Assembly: GCA_015068665.1 (NCBI GenBank)
Contig: SVKB01000021.1
Location: 1-36,979 of the forward strand
Reading direction: 5' to 3'
Source of the DNA: Oscillospiraceae bacterium
Lineage (GTDB): Bacteria > Bacillota > Clostridia > UMGS1840 > HGM11507
DNA length: 36,979 nt
Shown here: positions 1 to 7,403 of the stretch, one piece after another
How positions within the stretch are numbered: position 1 is the first letter of the stretch
How the letters are laid out: every line of letters starts with the position of its first letter
Position numbers and translations under genes: made by a program
The notes under the pieces: model-generated
Database searches by the model: none
What the model saw: the letters and a program-made list of their open reading frames with translations, nothing else
What the model was told of the DNA's origin: nothing

Positions 1-149
1 CTAATATTGTTTATAATGTTTGGAACTTTGCAACACAACCAATTATGCATATAAAAATGCCTTTACAATTCAATTTCTCTTTGAGATTTCAACGAAAAGT
101 CCGTTCCACAGAAAATCGAGTTATAGGTGTGTTTTTTTATAAATAAAAA
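1..149. other. Gene-free left edge
   Basis: No open frame with a ribosome site, RNA gene or promoter is convincing here. The only structure nearby is the terminator that starts at 150. The stretch is AT-rich intergenic DNA lying downstream of the minus-strand sigH unit. Seen directly; nothing further can be said. Confidence 0.5.
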
Positions 150-169
150 AGCGGAACCTAAGCTCCGCT
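141..169 (-). terminator. Intrinsic terminator after the zinc-ribbon gene
   Basis: Read on the minus strand, AGCGGA (169-164) pairs with TCCGCT (155-150), and a T-rich run follows. It lies about 30 bases past the zinc-ribbon stop codon and probably ends the sigH transcript. Confidence 0.8.
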
Positions 170-197
170 ACTTTTACAAATCGTTATAAGATTTTAA

Positions 198-473
198 TTA
201 CTCAGCGCTTTTTTTGCCAAAGCATTCGCTGCAGTAAACCGGACGATCATCCTTAGGAATAAAAGGAACCTTTGCTACGCCGCCGCATTCAGCGCAAACA
301 GCTTCATGATACTCTCTCTTTTCGCGGATGCTTGCTTTTCTGGATGCTCTGCAATCCTTGCAACGAACGGGTTCGTTTTCAAAGCCTTTCTCAGCATAGA
401 ATTCCTGTTCTCCTGCTGTAAATACAAATTCGTTTCCGCAGTCCTTGCAGATAAGAGTTTTGTCCTGATACAT
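198..473 (-). CDS. Small zinc-ribbon protein (four CxxC pairs)
   Basis: This encodes 91 residues with four CxxC motifs: CKDC near residue 9, CKDC near 38, CAEC near 60 and CSEC near 81. The pattern suggests two zinc ribbons and resembles the small 'probable zinc-ribbon domain' proteins common in Clostridia, whose biochemical role is not established. The start at 473 is preferred because AAAGGAGA lies about 8 bases upstream. An upstream in-frame ATG at 545 would translate through the tRNA-like sequence and has no ribosome site. The gene follows sigH and the tRNA-like relic in the same direction, with no terminator seen between them, so it is probably co-transcribed. Nucleic-acid binding is only an inference from the fold. 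Confidence 0.85.
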   Translation of the reverse strand: MYQDKTLICKDCGNEFVFTAGEQEFYAEKGFENEPVRCKDCRASRKASIREKREYHEAVCAECGGVAKVPFIPKDDRPVYCSECFGKKSAE

Positions 474-505
474 AGTTTTTTCTCCTTTAAAAATAGAATT
501 TTTTA

Positions 506-593
506 GTCCAGCGTCCGGAATCGAACCGTCTTCTCCATTAAACACAGAATTGAACCCGCGAAAAACAGCACTCTGCCAATGAGCTACATGGAC
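506..593 (-). pseudogene. Degenerate tRNA-like sequence overlapping the sigH stop
   Basis: On the minus strand the sequence opens with a tRNA-like acceptor strand GTCCATG, the dinucleotide TA, and a recognisable D-arm (GCTC, a loop with GG, GAGT). No normal anticodon arm follows. Instead there are two T-arm-like segments, one around GGGTTCAATTC and one around GGTTCGATTCC. Each is followed by a segment that can pair with the 5' acceptor strand: AATGGA gives about 5 pairs and CTGGAC about 5 pairs. This looks like a tRNA, or two fused tRNAs, damaged by deletion. The TAG stop of sigH (584-586) lies inside its 5' end. A functional unconventional tRNA-like RNA is possible but not supported by the missing anticodon stem. 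Confidence 0.55.
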
Positions 594-1201
594 ATATATT
601 GTTTTTTTATAACCTCCAGCTTTTTCTTTATTCTCTGAACAGCATTATCTATGGATTTCACGCTTTTTCCCGTAAGTTCTGAAATCTCTTTATAGGATAA
701 GTGCTGATTGTAAAGAATAAGTATGTTAAGCTCAAGCTTACTTAAGGCTTCATACAAAAGCCTGTTAAGCTGTGCGAAGGTTTCATTATTGATATAAATT
801 TCTTCAGGATTGATTTCCTTCTTATCCTCGATATATTCGGAAACTTCCTTTTCCCCGTTTTCTTCGTATTTTGCAGACTGCAGGGATACAGCCTGATTGA
901 GCGGAAGATGTTTTTTTCTTGTGGCAAGCTTTAAAGCGGTTTTAACCTGCCTCTGAATACATACAACCGCAAAGCTGTGAAAGGTTACGCCCTCACCGAA
1001 ACGGTAATCGCGGATAGCCTTAAAAAGACCTATCATCCCCTCCTGGATAAGGTCATCATTATCGGCACCGACAAGATAATACTTATTAGCAATACTTCGG
1101 ATATATCCGCGGAATGCTTCAAATATTATCTCAAGACATTCGGTATCACCGTCTTTTGCACCATTTATCAACTGAGGATTATTAACATCTTTTACTTCCA
1201 C
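584..1201 (-). CDS. sigH: RNA polymerase sigma-H factor
   Basis: SigH is the alternative sigma factor for the transition to stationary phase and early sporulation. The protein aligns by eye with Bacillus SigH. Region 2 contains the conserved block IANKYYLVGADNDDLIQEGMIGLFKAIRDY, given here only as a location near residues 38-67, and region 4 contains a helix-turn-helix with YKEISELTGKSVKSIDNA. The GTG at 1201 is chosen as the start. It has an AGGTG ribosome site five bases upstream. The upstream GTG at 1228 would lie only about 8 bases from the predicted transcription start. The promoter at 1243-1271 is a perfect sigma-A match. The downstream gene encodes a zinc ribbon rather than the rpmG-secE-nusG order known from Bacillus. 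Confidence 0.92.
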   Translation of the reverse strand: MEVKDVNNPQLINGAKDGDTECLEIIFEAFRGYIRSIANKYYLVGADNDDLIQEGMIGLFKAIRDYRFGEGVTFHSFAVVCIQRQVKTALKLATRKKHLPLNQAVSLQSAKYEENGEKEVSEYIEDKKEINPEEIYINNETFAQLNRLLYEALSKLELNILILYNQHLSYKEISELTGKSVKSIDNAVQRIKKKLEVIKKQYMSM

Positions 1202-1242
1202 AAAAACACCTGCCGGATATTTGTTCACAAACTCATAAGTTT

Positions 1243-1271
1243 ATTATACACACCAATATCTTAATTGTCAA
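1243..1271 (-). promoter_or_regulatory. Sigma-A promoter of sigH
   Basis: TTGACA at 1271-1266, a 17-base spacer and TATAAT at 1248-1243 match the consensus exactly. Transcription would begin near 1236, which places the GTG at 1228 almost at the 5' end and favours the GTG at 1201 as the sigH start. A TGTCGAA sequence, which matches the Spo0A box, lies upstream at 1329-1335. Confidence 0.88.
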
Positions 1272-1390
1272 ACAAAATTTTATATTTTCGTTAAAATCAC
1301 TCACTGTATATTTTGTTTTTTGTGCAATTTCGACAAAATATTTGCTATTTTCACAAAATTCGAGCTTGTCGAGCCTGTATTAAACTAAAG

Positions 1391-1425
1391 CAGGAAGAGA
1401 AAATATTCAAACTTCCTCTTCCCGC
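1391..1425 (-). terminator. Hairpin after feoB, weak terminator
   Basis: On the minus strand GGAAGAG (1422-1416) pairs with CTCTTCC (1399-1393), about 20 bases past the feoB stop. Only a short, interrupted T-tract follows, so termination efficiency is uncertain. Confidence 0.45.
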
Positions 1426-1442
1426 GTATCAGTTATGCTTTT

Positions 1443-3440
1443 TTAAGAACTCAATGAATATTCTTCATTAAGCTTCCTGTTGTTTATAATAATAAACCAT
1501 ATAACAATGATGACCATCAATATTACTGCGATAAGACCGGCAATTGCAGCTTTGATATTAAGCTCTGAGGGAGCTGTAAGGAGTGTTCCTACGGTGTACA
1601 CAAGGTAAGATACTGTGTACCCCACTCCAAGCTGAAGACCGATTCCTCCCCAAAGCCATTTTGCACTCTTCATCTCCGCATTCATTGCACCGATAGCCGC
1701 AAAGCAAGGTGGAGTATAGAGATTAAACATAAGGTATGCAAGTGCCGCAACCTTTGTGATTGCAAATACTGTTGCAACTTCTGCGCCTGCGCCTTCCATA
1801 AGAGCAAGTTCATCTGTATCAATAAGATTTTCAAGTCCTACGAAGCAAACTGCAAGTGTACCGACAACATTTTCTTTCGCAATAAATCCCGTAACCGCTG
1901 CTGCTGCAAGCTGCCAGCTAAGCACACCGACAATAGGAACAAGAATATAAGCAAAAGGTTCTGCGACGGAAGCTAAGATTGAGGAATCTGCGGTTTCTGC
2001 AACCTGAAAGCTCCAGGTAAAGGTCTGCATAAGCTGTACCGCCATATTACAAAGAAGAATAATGGTAGCAGCCTTTACTATGTACGCCCATCCACGACTG
2101 CACATTGACTTGAATGCACCCCAGAGTGACGGAACTTTATATTCGGGTAATTCTATAATAAAGAAGGATTTTCTTATCTTGTATCCTGCAATTTTATTAA
2201 CAAGCAGAGCACCGAGGAATATAAGCACAATCCCGGCAAGATACATAAGAGTGCTTACCCAACCGGCACCGTCAAAGAAGGCGCCTGCAAAAAGAGCTAT
2301 TACAGGTATTTTTGCACCGCAGGGCATAAAAGGAGAAAGCATTGCGGTTGCTCTTCGTTCACGCTCATTTCTTATGGTACGGCTTGCCATAATACCGGGA
2401 ACCGCACAGCCTACTGTTATCACAAAAGGAATTACGGATTTACCGGAAAGACCAACCTTTTTAAATATAGGGTCAAGTACAACGGCAACACGGGACATAT
2501 ATCCGCAATCCTCCAAAAGGGCAATCAAAAAGTACATTACCATAACAAGGGGTAAGAAACCAACAACGGCTGCAACACCACCGATTACACCGTCAACAAG
2601 TATTGCTGAAAGCAGAGGATTCGCATCGCCAAGAAGTTCGCCTACCCGACCCTGGAAGCCTTCAAGCCAGCCAACAAGCAAATCTGCAACAGGTGTACCT
2701 ACCCAAACCTGAGAAATCTGGAACACAAGATACATTACAACAGCAAAAATAGGAATACCCAGCCATTTATTTGTAAGAACATCGTCAATCTTATCGCCGA
2801 AATTTCTGTTTTTGGTAAGTATTTTACGTTTTTCCACATTTCTTACAATTTCGTTTACAAATTCAAAACGCTTACGGTCAGCTGCCTCAACAGCCTCCCT
2901 GCTTGTAAGGTCAATATTCTCCTGGAAATACACAATTTGCTGGTTTTCCCCTGCTCTTTTAACAGCTGCAGTTATAAGCTTGTCAAGCCCGTCAGATGTG
3001 GTTGAAACAGTTTCAATTACAGGACAGCATAGCTTTTCCGACAGCTTTACAGTATCAATCTCGGTTCCCTTCTTCTTATTAATATCACTTTTATTAAGAG
3101 CGATAACAACCGGAATTCCAAGTTCTAAAAGCTGAGTTGTAAAAAACAGACTTCGGCTAAGATTATCACCATCCACAATATTAATTATAACATCCGGATT
3201 CTCTTTTTTTACATAAGAGCTTGTTATACTTTCCTCCGAGGTAAATGGCGACATTGAGTAAGCACCCGGAAGGTCAACGGCTATTACCCCATCCTCCTTA
3301 CTGTAGCTTTTTTTAACAGGATGTTCCTTTTTATCAACGGTAACACCCGCCCAGTTCCCCACCTTCTCATTACGTCCGGTAAGCGCATTGAACATGGTTG
3401 TTTTTCCTGAATTCGGATTTCCCGCCAATGCAATTCTCAT
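1443..3440 (-). CDS. feoB: Ferrous iron transporter FeoB
   Basis: FeoB is the membrane GTPase that imports Fe(II). The N-terminal G domain shows G1 GNPNSGKT at residues 7-14, the switch threonine in GVTV near 34, G3 DLPG at 56-59 and G4 NKSD at 116-119. A linker follows, then a polytopic membrane domain from about residue 230 containing the two Gate regions and GxVxFLPLV-like and VITVGCAVPG-like segments. The length of 665 residues is usual for compact clostridial FeoB. The ribosome site AAGGAGG lies 8 bases upstream of the ATG. The gene follows feoA by about 88 bases. That gap carries a perfect 18-bp palindrome related to the feoA operator, suggesting iron-dependent control at this second position too. 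Confidence 0.96.
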   Translation of the reverse strand: MRIALAGNPNSGKTTMFNALTGRNEKVGNWAGVTVDKKEHPVKKSYSKEDGVIAVDLPGAYSMSPFTSEESITSSYVKKENPDVIINIVDGDNLSRSLFFTTQLLELGIPVVIALNKSDINKKKGTEIDTVKLSEKLCCPVIETVSTTSDGLDKLITAAVKRAGENQQIVYFQENIDLTSREAVEAADRKRFEFVNEIVRNVEKRKILTKNRNFGDKIDDVLTNKWLGIPIFAVVMYLVFQISQVWVGTPVADLLVGWLEGFQGRVGELLGDANPLLSAILVDGVIGGVAAVVGFLPLVMVMYFLIALLEDCGYMSRVAVVLDPIFKKVGLSGKSVIPFVITVGCAVPGIMASRTIRNERERRATAMLSPFMPCGAKIPVIALFAGAFFDGAGWVSTLMYLAGIVLIFLGALLVNKIAGYKIRKSFFIIELPEYKVPSLWGAFKSMCSRGWAYIVKAATIILLCNMAVQLMQTFTWSFQVAETADSSILASVAEPFAYILVPIVGVLSWQLAAAAVTGFIAKENVVGTLAVCFVGLENLIDTDELALMEGAGAEVATVFAITKVAALAYLMFNLYTPPCFAAIGAMNAEMKSAKWLWGGIGLQLGVGYTVSYLVYTVGTLLTAPSELNIKAAIAGLIAVILMVIIVIWFIIINNRKLNEEYSLSS

Positions 3441-3470
3441 ATTATAATCCTCCTTAAATTAATTATATAT

Positions 3471-3488
3471 AGTTAGTTGCAACTAACT
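3471..3488. promoter_or_regulatory. Perfect 18-bp palindrome, predicted metalloregulator site
   Basis: AGTTAGTTGCAACTAACT is an exact inverted repeat located between feoA and feoB. A near-copy sits upstream of feoA, and a DtxR-family gene is next door. By inference this is a binding site for that repressor, either controlling an internal feoB promoter or acting as an auxiliary operator. Confidence 0.7.
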
Positions 3489-3528
3489 TGTTTTCAAAAA
3501 AATAAGTTGTACCGAAAAGCTATAATAA

Positions 3529-3741
3529 CTACACGATTATAGCTTTTGCCAACTGATTGTCAATGCTGTATCTTGCATTCTTTACAGAAACGGTGCATCC
3601 GCCTTTTCTGAAGGCTATAACAGTAATCGCTTCCCCACTGTAGCAACCAAGTGAAAATAGAAAAGCATTCAATTCCTCATCGCAGGTTTCTATACTTTTT
3701 ATTATATATTCCTGTCCTTCCGACACTTCAAGTAAATTCAT
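3529..3741 (-). CDS. feoA: FeoA ferrous iron transport accessory protein
   Basis: This is a small SH3-like protein of about 70 residues from the chosen start, typical for FeoA. It has the family pattern of an N-terminal LLEVSEGQEY segment, a middle LFSLGCYSGEAITVI segment and a C-terminal RYSIDNQLAKAIIV segment. FeoA assists FeoB in the cytoplasm and probably modulates its GTPase. The ATG at 3741 is preferred over that at 3759 because GGGTG lies about 8 bases upstream of it and nothing comparable precedes the outer ATG. It is the first gene of the feo operon. Its promoter carries two AGTTAGTT-type operator elements, so repression in iron-replete cells is the likely control. Confidence 0.9.
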   Translation of the reverse strand: MNLLEVSEGQEYIIKSIETCDEELNAFLFSLGCYSGEAITVIAFRKGGCTVSVKNARYSIDNQLAKAIIV

Positions 3742-3790
3742 AGCTTTGCACCCATTCATTAAAAATCGTTATAAAAAAGTATTTTCATTA

Positions 3791-3808
3791 AGTTAGCTAT
3801 AACTAACT
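3791..3808. promoter_or_regulatory. Near-perfect operator copy upstream of feoA
   Basis: AGTTAGCTATAACTAACT differs from a perfect palindrome at one position per arm and shares both arms with the site at 3471-3488. It lies just downstream of the predicted feoA -10 element, near or over the transcription start, where a bound repressor would block initiation. Confidence 0.72.
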
Positions 3809-3818
3809 GGCAAAATAG

Positions 3819-3847
3819 AGTTTAACACAACTAACTCTCTTTGTCAA
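3819..3847 (-). promoter_or_regulatory. feoA promoter with embedded operator half-site
   Basis: On the minus strand TTGACA (3847-3842), a 17-base spacer and TAAACT (3824-3819) form a good sigma-A promoter. The spacer and -10 overlap a third copy of the operator at 3819-3836, of which the CAACTAACT half is exact and the other half is poor. Confidence 0.8.
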
Positions 3848-3906
3848 TATTTTTTTAAAAAAATTTTCCATTTTTTGTTTTTAGGGAATATTTAATACTG
3901 TTTACT

Positions 3907-3935
3907 TTGACAACAGGATTATTCTATGTTATAAT
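3907..3935 (+). promoter_or_regulatory. Promoter of the DtxR-family gene
   Basis: TTGACA, a 17-base spacer and TATAAT match the consensus exactly. An inverted repeat GGATAA/TTATCC at 3942-3958 lies at the predicted transcript start. No AGTTAGTT-type operator is visible, so autoregulation through that site is not evident. Confidence 0.85.
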
Positions 3936-3986
3936 GATTAAGGATAAGTAATTTATCCGTATATCAAGTATGTGAGGTATGTTTTT

Positions 3987-4367
3987 ATGCAAATAAAAGA
4001 ATCTGCCGAAAATTATCTGGAAACTATTCTGGTATTATCAAAAAAACATGGCTGTGTCAGAAGTATTGATGTTGCCAATGAAATGAATTTTACAAAAGCC
4101 AGCATCTCAGTTGCAATGAAAAGGCTTCGTGAGGATGATTACATAACTGTGGATAAAGACGGTAACATTCATCTTACCGGTAAGGGACAGGAAATTGCCG
4201 TAAATGTATATGAAAGACATCAGCTTATTGCAGAGCTTCTTATTACCCTTGGCGTAAGCGAGGAAACTGCTTATAAGGACAGCTGTAAAATAGAGCACGA
4301 TTTAAGCCGTGAGAGCTTTGAAAAAATCAAGGAATTTTATGAAAAACGCTTACTGAATAAAAAATAA
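3987..4367 (+). CDS. DtxR/IdeR-family metal-dependent repressor
   Basis: This encodes 126 residues with the family layout: an N-terminal winged helix (residues about 5-65, including SIDVANEMNFTKASISVAMKRL) and a dimerisation/metal domain (about 66-126). The motif C-x-x-E-H in SCKIEHDLS carries Cys in the position where MntR has Glu, which favours an iron-type metal site, and His in ERHQL is also conserved. There is no C-terminal SH3 domain, as in MntR-length members. The ATG at 3987 is chosen because GAGG precedes it by 9 bases. A GTG at 3972 is upstream but lies inside that ribosome site. Divergent placement beside feoAB, whose promoter carries three related palindromes, suggests it is the feo repressor. 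Confidence 0.88.
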   Translation: MQIKESAENYLETILVLSKKHGCVRSIDVANEMNFTKASISVAMKRLREDDYITVDKDGNIHLTGKGQEIAVNVYERHQLIAELLITLGVSEETAYKDSCKIEHDLSRESFEKIKEFYEKRLLNKK

Positions 4368-4379
4368 ATACTTAACTAA

Positions 4380-4412
4380 AAAACGGCAGAGCCTAAAAGG
4401 CTTTGCCGTTTT
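4380..4412. terminator. Convergent bidirectional terminator
   Basis: A stem of about 14 pairs, AAAACGGCA with TGCCGTTTT extended inward by AGCC/GGCT, has A- and T-tracts on either side. It serves the DtxR-family gene and the opposing DUF2344 gene. The stop codon of the latter (4393-4395) lies inside the hairpin. Confidence 0.88.
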
Positions 4413-5025
4413 CTGTCAATAGCTTTTCCCTGATTATTTGTACATTTTCAGCCGTAACATTCATATATTTTTCCATAGCCTTAATTAAAAGCTGAGGATT
4501 TAAGTTTTCACTGCTTCCTGCTTTTAAGGTAAGCTTTAAGATAATGCCTTCAAGAACCTCGTAGGATATCATAAGCGGCTTGATATCCACCTCTTTAACT
4601 CCCTTTTTGGTTTTCTTCTCAATAAGTATTTCGTCCCTTCTTAAAAATTCCATAATTTCATCTCTGGATGCATCCACCTCAAGCCTTACGGTATATTCCG
4701 CAAAGGCAAGAGTATTAAAGGGCGGTTCGCTTTCCTCGGTTACCGAAACAATTTCAATTCCCGCGGGGGCATTTTCCTTAAGATTGCAAAGAACCTCATC
4801 AAGGTTATATGTACCCAAAACGGTAAGCTCGGCACAGTCTCCTTTAGTTTCCATTCCTACCGAGGAGGGTTGTAAAAAAGCAAGGAGTATATGTGGATTA
4901 AAGCCCTGTGAGTAGGAAGGAGTAAGCATGCTTCTCATTATCATTCTGTTGAAGGTACGAAGAAGATCAAGATGAGAAATGTATTTAGCTTCATTTTTTT
5001 TATTGAATTTAATTCTTAAGTTCAT
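4393..5025 (-). CDS. DUF2344 / radical-SAM-linked protein (TIGR03936 type)
   Basis: This encodes 210 residues with the typical opening RIKFNKKNEAKYISHLDLLRTF and the SQGFNPHILLAFLQPSSVGM segment characteristic of DUF2344. The family normally accompanies, or is fused to, the B12-binding radical SAM protein encoded immediately upstream. Their reading frames overlap by 17 bases, which points to translational coupling and a shared job. AAGGAG precedes the ATG at suitable distance. No catalytic motif is recognised, and the biochemical role of the pair is not known to me. In many clostridia an rng-rplU-rpmA cluster follows, but here the unit ends in a terminator. Confidence 0.88.
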   Translation of the reverse strand: MNLRIKFNKKNEAKYISHLDLLRTFNRMIMRSMLTPSYSQGFNPHILLAFLQPSSVGMETKGDCAELTVLGTYNLDEVLCNLKENAPAGIEIVSVTEESEPPFNTLAFAEYTVRLEVDASRDEIMEFLRRDEILIEKKTKKGVKEVDIKPLMISYEVLEGIILKLTLKAGSSENLNPQLLIKAMEKYMNVTAENVQIIREKLLTENGKAF

Positions 5026-6859
5026 TTAAACACTCCTTACATTTCGCAAGCCTTGTTATACCGCAGCCTGAGCATTTTTGCCTGCAGTTAGGTGTGGTTG
5101 CGGCCTTTTTTGCCTTTTCATTTTCTTCTATCAGGAACTTTTTCGTAACACCTACATCAATAAAGTCCCAGGGAAGAATTTCCTCATAGCTTCTTTCTCT
5201 GTGATTATAGAAGGAATAATCTACTCCGTTATCCGAAAAGGCTTCCATCCATTTATCATATTTAAAGTGCTCCTGCCAGCCGTCCAGTCGGCAGCCTTTT
5301 TTATAAGCATCTATAAGAACCTTGCCGAGTCTTCGGTCTCCTCTTGCGAAAACCCCTTCTAAAACGGATAAATCCGCATCATGCCAGTTATAATTAATAA
5401 GTCTTGATTTCATTTCGCTTTTTAAAAGATCCTGCTTATGTCTTAAGGTCTCCATTTTGTCCTGAGCCGCCCATTCGAACGGTGTAAAAGGCTTTGGAAC
5501 AAAAGAAGATGTGCTTACGGTTATTCTTGTGCCCTTTGGGCGCTGGGGCTTATCAATTGAAAAGTAAGTATCCTGAACCTTAAAGGCAAGATCCTTTATA
5601 CCGAGAACATCCTCATCGGTTTCATAAGGAAGTCCAATCATAAAATAGAATTTGACACTGTTCCATCCGTTTTTAAAAATAAGCTCAGAGGTTTTTAATA
5701 CATCCTCTTCGGTTACATTTTTATTTATCACATCCCTCATTCGCTGAGTTCCCGCTTCAGGAGCAAAGGTAAGGGATGTTTTTCTTACCTCCTGAACCTT
5801 TTTGGCAAGTCCGAGATCAAAATTATCCACTCTGAGGGATGGCAGACAAAAATTGATTTTTCTCTCATTTGTATATTTCATAAGATTATCGGTAAGCTCG
5901 GTAAGTCTGGTATAATCACTTGTACTCAGTGAGCATAATGATACCTCGTCATAGCCGGTAGCCTTAAGTGATTTAACTGCAAGCTCAACTATATTTTCAG
6001 GACTTTTTTCTCTTACGGGGCGGTAAATAAAGCCGGCCTGACAAAAACGGCAGCCTCTTATACAGCCACGGAAAATCTCCGCAGTAACACGGTCATGAAC
6101 AATTTCGGTATAGGGAACAATAATATTTTCGGGATGAGGAAGTGCATCAAAATCCTCGATTATCCTTTTTTCAACAATTTCGGGTGCGCCCTTTAAGGCA
6201 CGTCTTTCCTTTATGGTTCCGTCTTCATTATAATCAACCTCATAGAATTTAGGAACATAAACGCCTTTTATTTTGGTAAGAGCAAGTAAAAATTCATCCT
6301 TAACATAGTTTTCTCTTTTCTTAAACTCACGGTAAAGGTCAATTATTTCAGGCCATACCTCTTCCCCTTCCCCTACCATAAAGAAATCTATTATTTCTGC
6401 TAAAGGCTCGGGATTAACTGCACAGGGACCTCCCGCACAAATAATCGGATGGTTATCGCTTCTTTCACTTGAAAGAAACGGTATATCTGATAAATCAAGC
6501 ATAGCAAGTACATTTGTATAGCTCATTTCATACTGCAGTGTAAAGCCGAGCATATCAAAATCACTTAGCGCATCCTTTGATTCAAGTGCATATAAAGGGA
6601 TTTTATTTTCCTTGTGAACCGCCTCCATATCCACCCAGGGCATAAAGCTACGCTCACACCAAACATCGGGAATGGAATTAAGAACATTATATATACATCT
6701 TAACCCCAGATGGGACATTCCGATTTCATAAGTATCGGGAAAGCAAAAGGCAACCCTTATATTGATATTTTCCTTATCCTTTATTACGCTGCCGAATTCA
6801 CCGCCAACATAACGGGAAGGTTTTTCAACGCTATTAAGATATCTTTCAATGTTAATCAT
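5009..6859 (-). CDS. B12-binding-type radical SAM protein (TIGR03960 family)
   Basis: This encodes 616 residues. The N-terminal third resembles a cobalamin-binding Rossmann domain (FCFPDTYEIGMSHLGLR near residue 40 and CAGGPCAVNPEP near 141). The radical SAM core follows, with cluster motif C266-x3-C270-x2-C273 in the segment RGCIRGCRFCQ. A cysteine-rich C-terminal tail (CRQKCSGCG and CKEC, about 595-610) may bind zinc or another cluster. The reaction catalysed is not established. The gene overlaps the queT stop region by 8 bases upstream and the DUF2344 gene by 17 bases downstream, so it is tightly embedded in the operon. Confidence 0.92.
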   Translation of the reverse strand: MINIERYLNSVEKPSRYVGGEFGSVIKDKENINIRVAFCFPDTYEIGMSHLGLRCIYNVLNSIPDVWCERSFMPWVDMEAVHKENKIPLYALESKDALSDFDMLGFTLQYEMSYTNVLAMLDLSDIPFLSSERSDNHPIICAGGPCAVNPEPLAEIIDFFMVGEGEEVWPEIIDLYREFKKRENYVKDEFLLALTKIKGVYVPKFYEVDYNEDGTIKERRALKGAPEIVEKRIIEDFDALPHPENIIVPYTEIVHDRVTAEIFRGCIRGCRFCQAGFIYRPVREKSPENIVELAVKSLKATGYDEVSLCSLSTSDYTRLTELTDNLMKYTNERKINFCLPSLRVDNFDLGLAKKVQEVRKTSLTFAPEAGTQRMRDVINKNVTEEDVLKTSELIFKNGWNSVKFYFMIGLPYETDEDVLGIKDLAFKVQDTYFSIDKPQRPKGTRITVSTSSFVPKPFTPFEWAAQDKMETLRHKQDLLKSEMKSRLINYNWHDADLSVLEGVFARGDRRLGKVLIDAYKKGCRLDGWQEHFKYDKWMEAFSDNGVDYSFYNHRERSYEEILPWDFIDVGVTKKFLIEENEKAKKAATTPNCRQKCSGCGITRLAKCKECLNELKN

Positions 6860-7346
6860 TAAGAATTTCTCCTATTTTCTTATGTTTCATTATAAAATTC
6901 ATAAACGGAATACCGATTATATAAGTAACTGTTCCTTCACCCAGTGCAACAAAAAGCATACACAAAAAGATATTGATACTTTTAAAAGCTATAAAGTGAA
7001 GATACCCTCCTACTATAATGCCGTTAAATAAAGTAGGAAACAACGGAACAAGCCATTTGCTTTTTCTCACCAGATAAGAGCATATTGCCGCAAGCAAGGT
7101 GGCAAGGGTTCCGAAAACCACATCTATTATTCCCGCGGTGTTCATAATTGCCATACCGATGTAATTTGACAAAAGGCATCCTAACGTAAGTCCCCATATT
7201 GAGCTTTTGGAAAACTTAGGAAGAACGGTAAGAACCTCCGATACTCTCAGTTGCAAAATACCGAAGCTTACGGGAGCAAGGGTAAGTGTAAGCACACTGT
7301 AAAGGGCGGCAATAATTGCTGTTTTGGTAAGTTTTTTTAGTTTCAT
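6852..7346 (-). CDS. queT: QueT-type preQ1 / queuosine precursor transporter
   Basis: This is a hydrophobic protein of 164 residues with about five membrane segments and the family signature APVSFGILQLRVSE near residues 25-38. QueT proteins are substrate-binding S components of ECF-type transporters that import queuosine precursors. A preQ1-I riboswitch lies directly upstream and overlaps the ribosome site, which supports the assignment strongly. Energising ECF subunits are not in the window and are presumably encoded elsewhere. The gene lies between the rhamnosidase and the radical SAM gene, overlapping the latter by 8 bases. Confidence 0.92.
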   Translation of the reverse strand: MKLKKLTKTAIIAALYSVLTLTLAPVSFGILQLRVSEVLTVLPKFSKSSIWGLTLGCLLSNYIGMAIMNTAGIIDVVFGTLATLLAAICSYLVRKSKWLVPLFPTLFNGIIVGGYLHFIAFKSINIFLCMLFVALGEGTVTYIIGIPFMNFIMKHKKIGEILND

Positions 7347-7354
7347 ATTAAATT

Positions 7355-7398
7355 CTCTCCTTAGTTTTGTTTATAGACAGGATGGTTTCGAACTGTCT
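7355..7398 (-). promoter_or_regulatory. preQ1-I riboswitch controlling queT
   Basis: On the minus strand AGACAG (7398-7393) pairs with CTGTCT (7380-7375) around a 12-base loop beginning TTCGAAACC. An A-rich tail ending ACTAAGGAG follows. This matches the compact preQ1 class I layout: a stem, a pseudoknotting A-rich tail, and a conserved CTAAGGA end that doubles as the Shine-Dalgarno. There is no separate terminator, so control is probably by blocking ribosome access. It starts only 6 bases after the rhamnosidase stop codon. Confidence 0.9.
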
Positions 7399-7403
7399 TT
7401 TTG

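Noticed and set aside
474-545. Extended N-terminus of the zinc-ribbon protein
   Set aside because: The extension is encoded by the tRNA-like sequence, has no ribosome site, and the internal ATG at 473 has a strong one.
1202-1228. GTG start of sigH at 1228
   Set aside because: It would lie about 8 bases from the predicted transcript start with no ribosome site. GTG at 1201 has AGGTG upstream.
2062-2712. Long plus-strand open frame opposite feoB
   Set aside because: It lies entirely antisense to a clear feoB coding region, has no ribosome site, and its product resembles no family.
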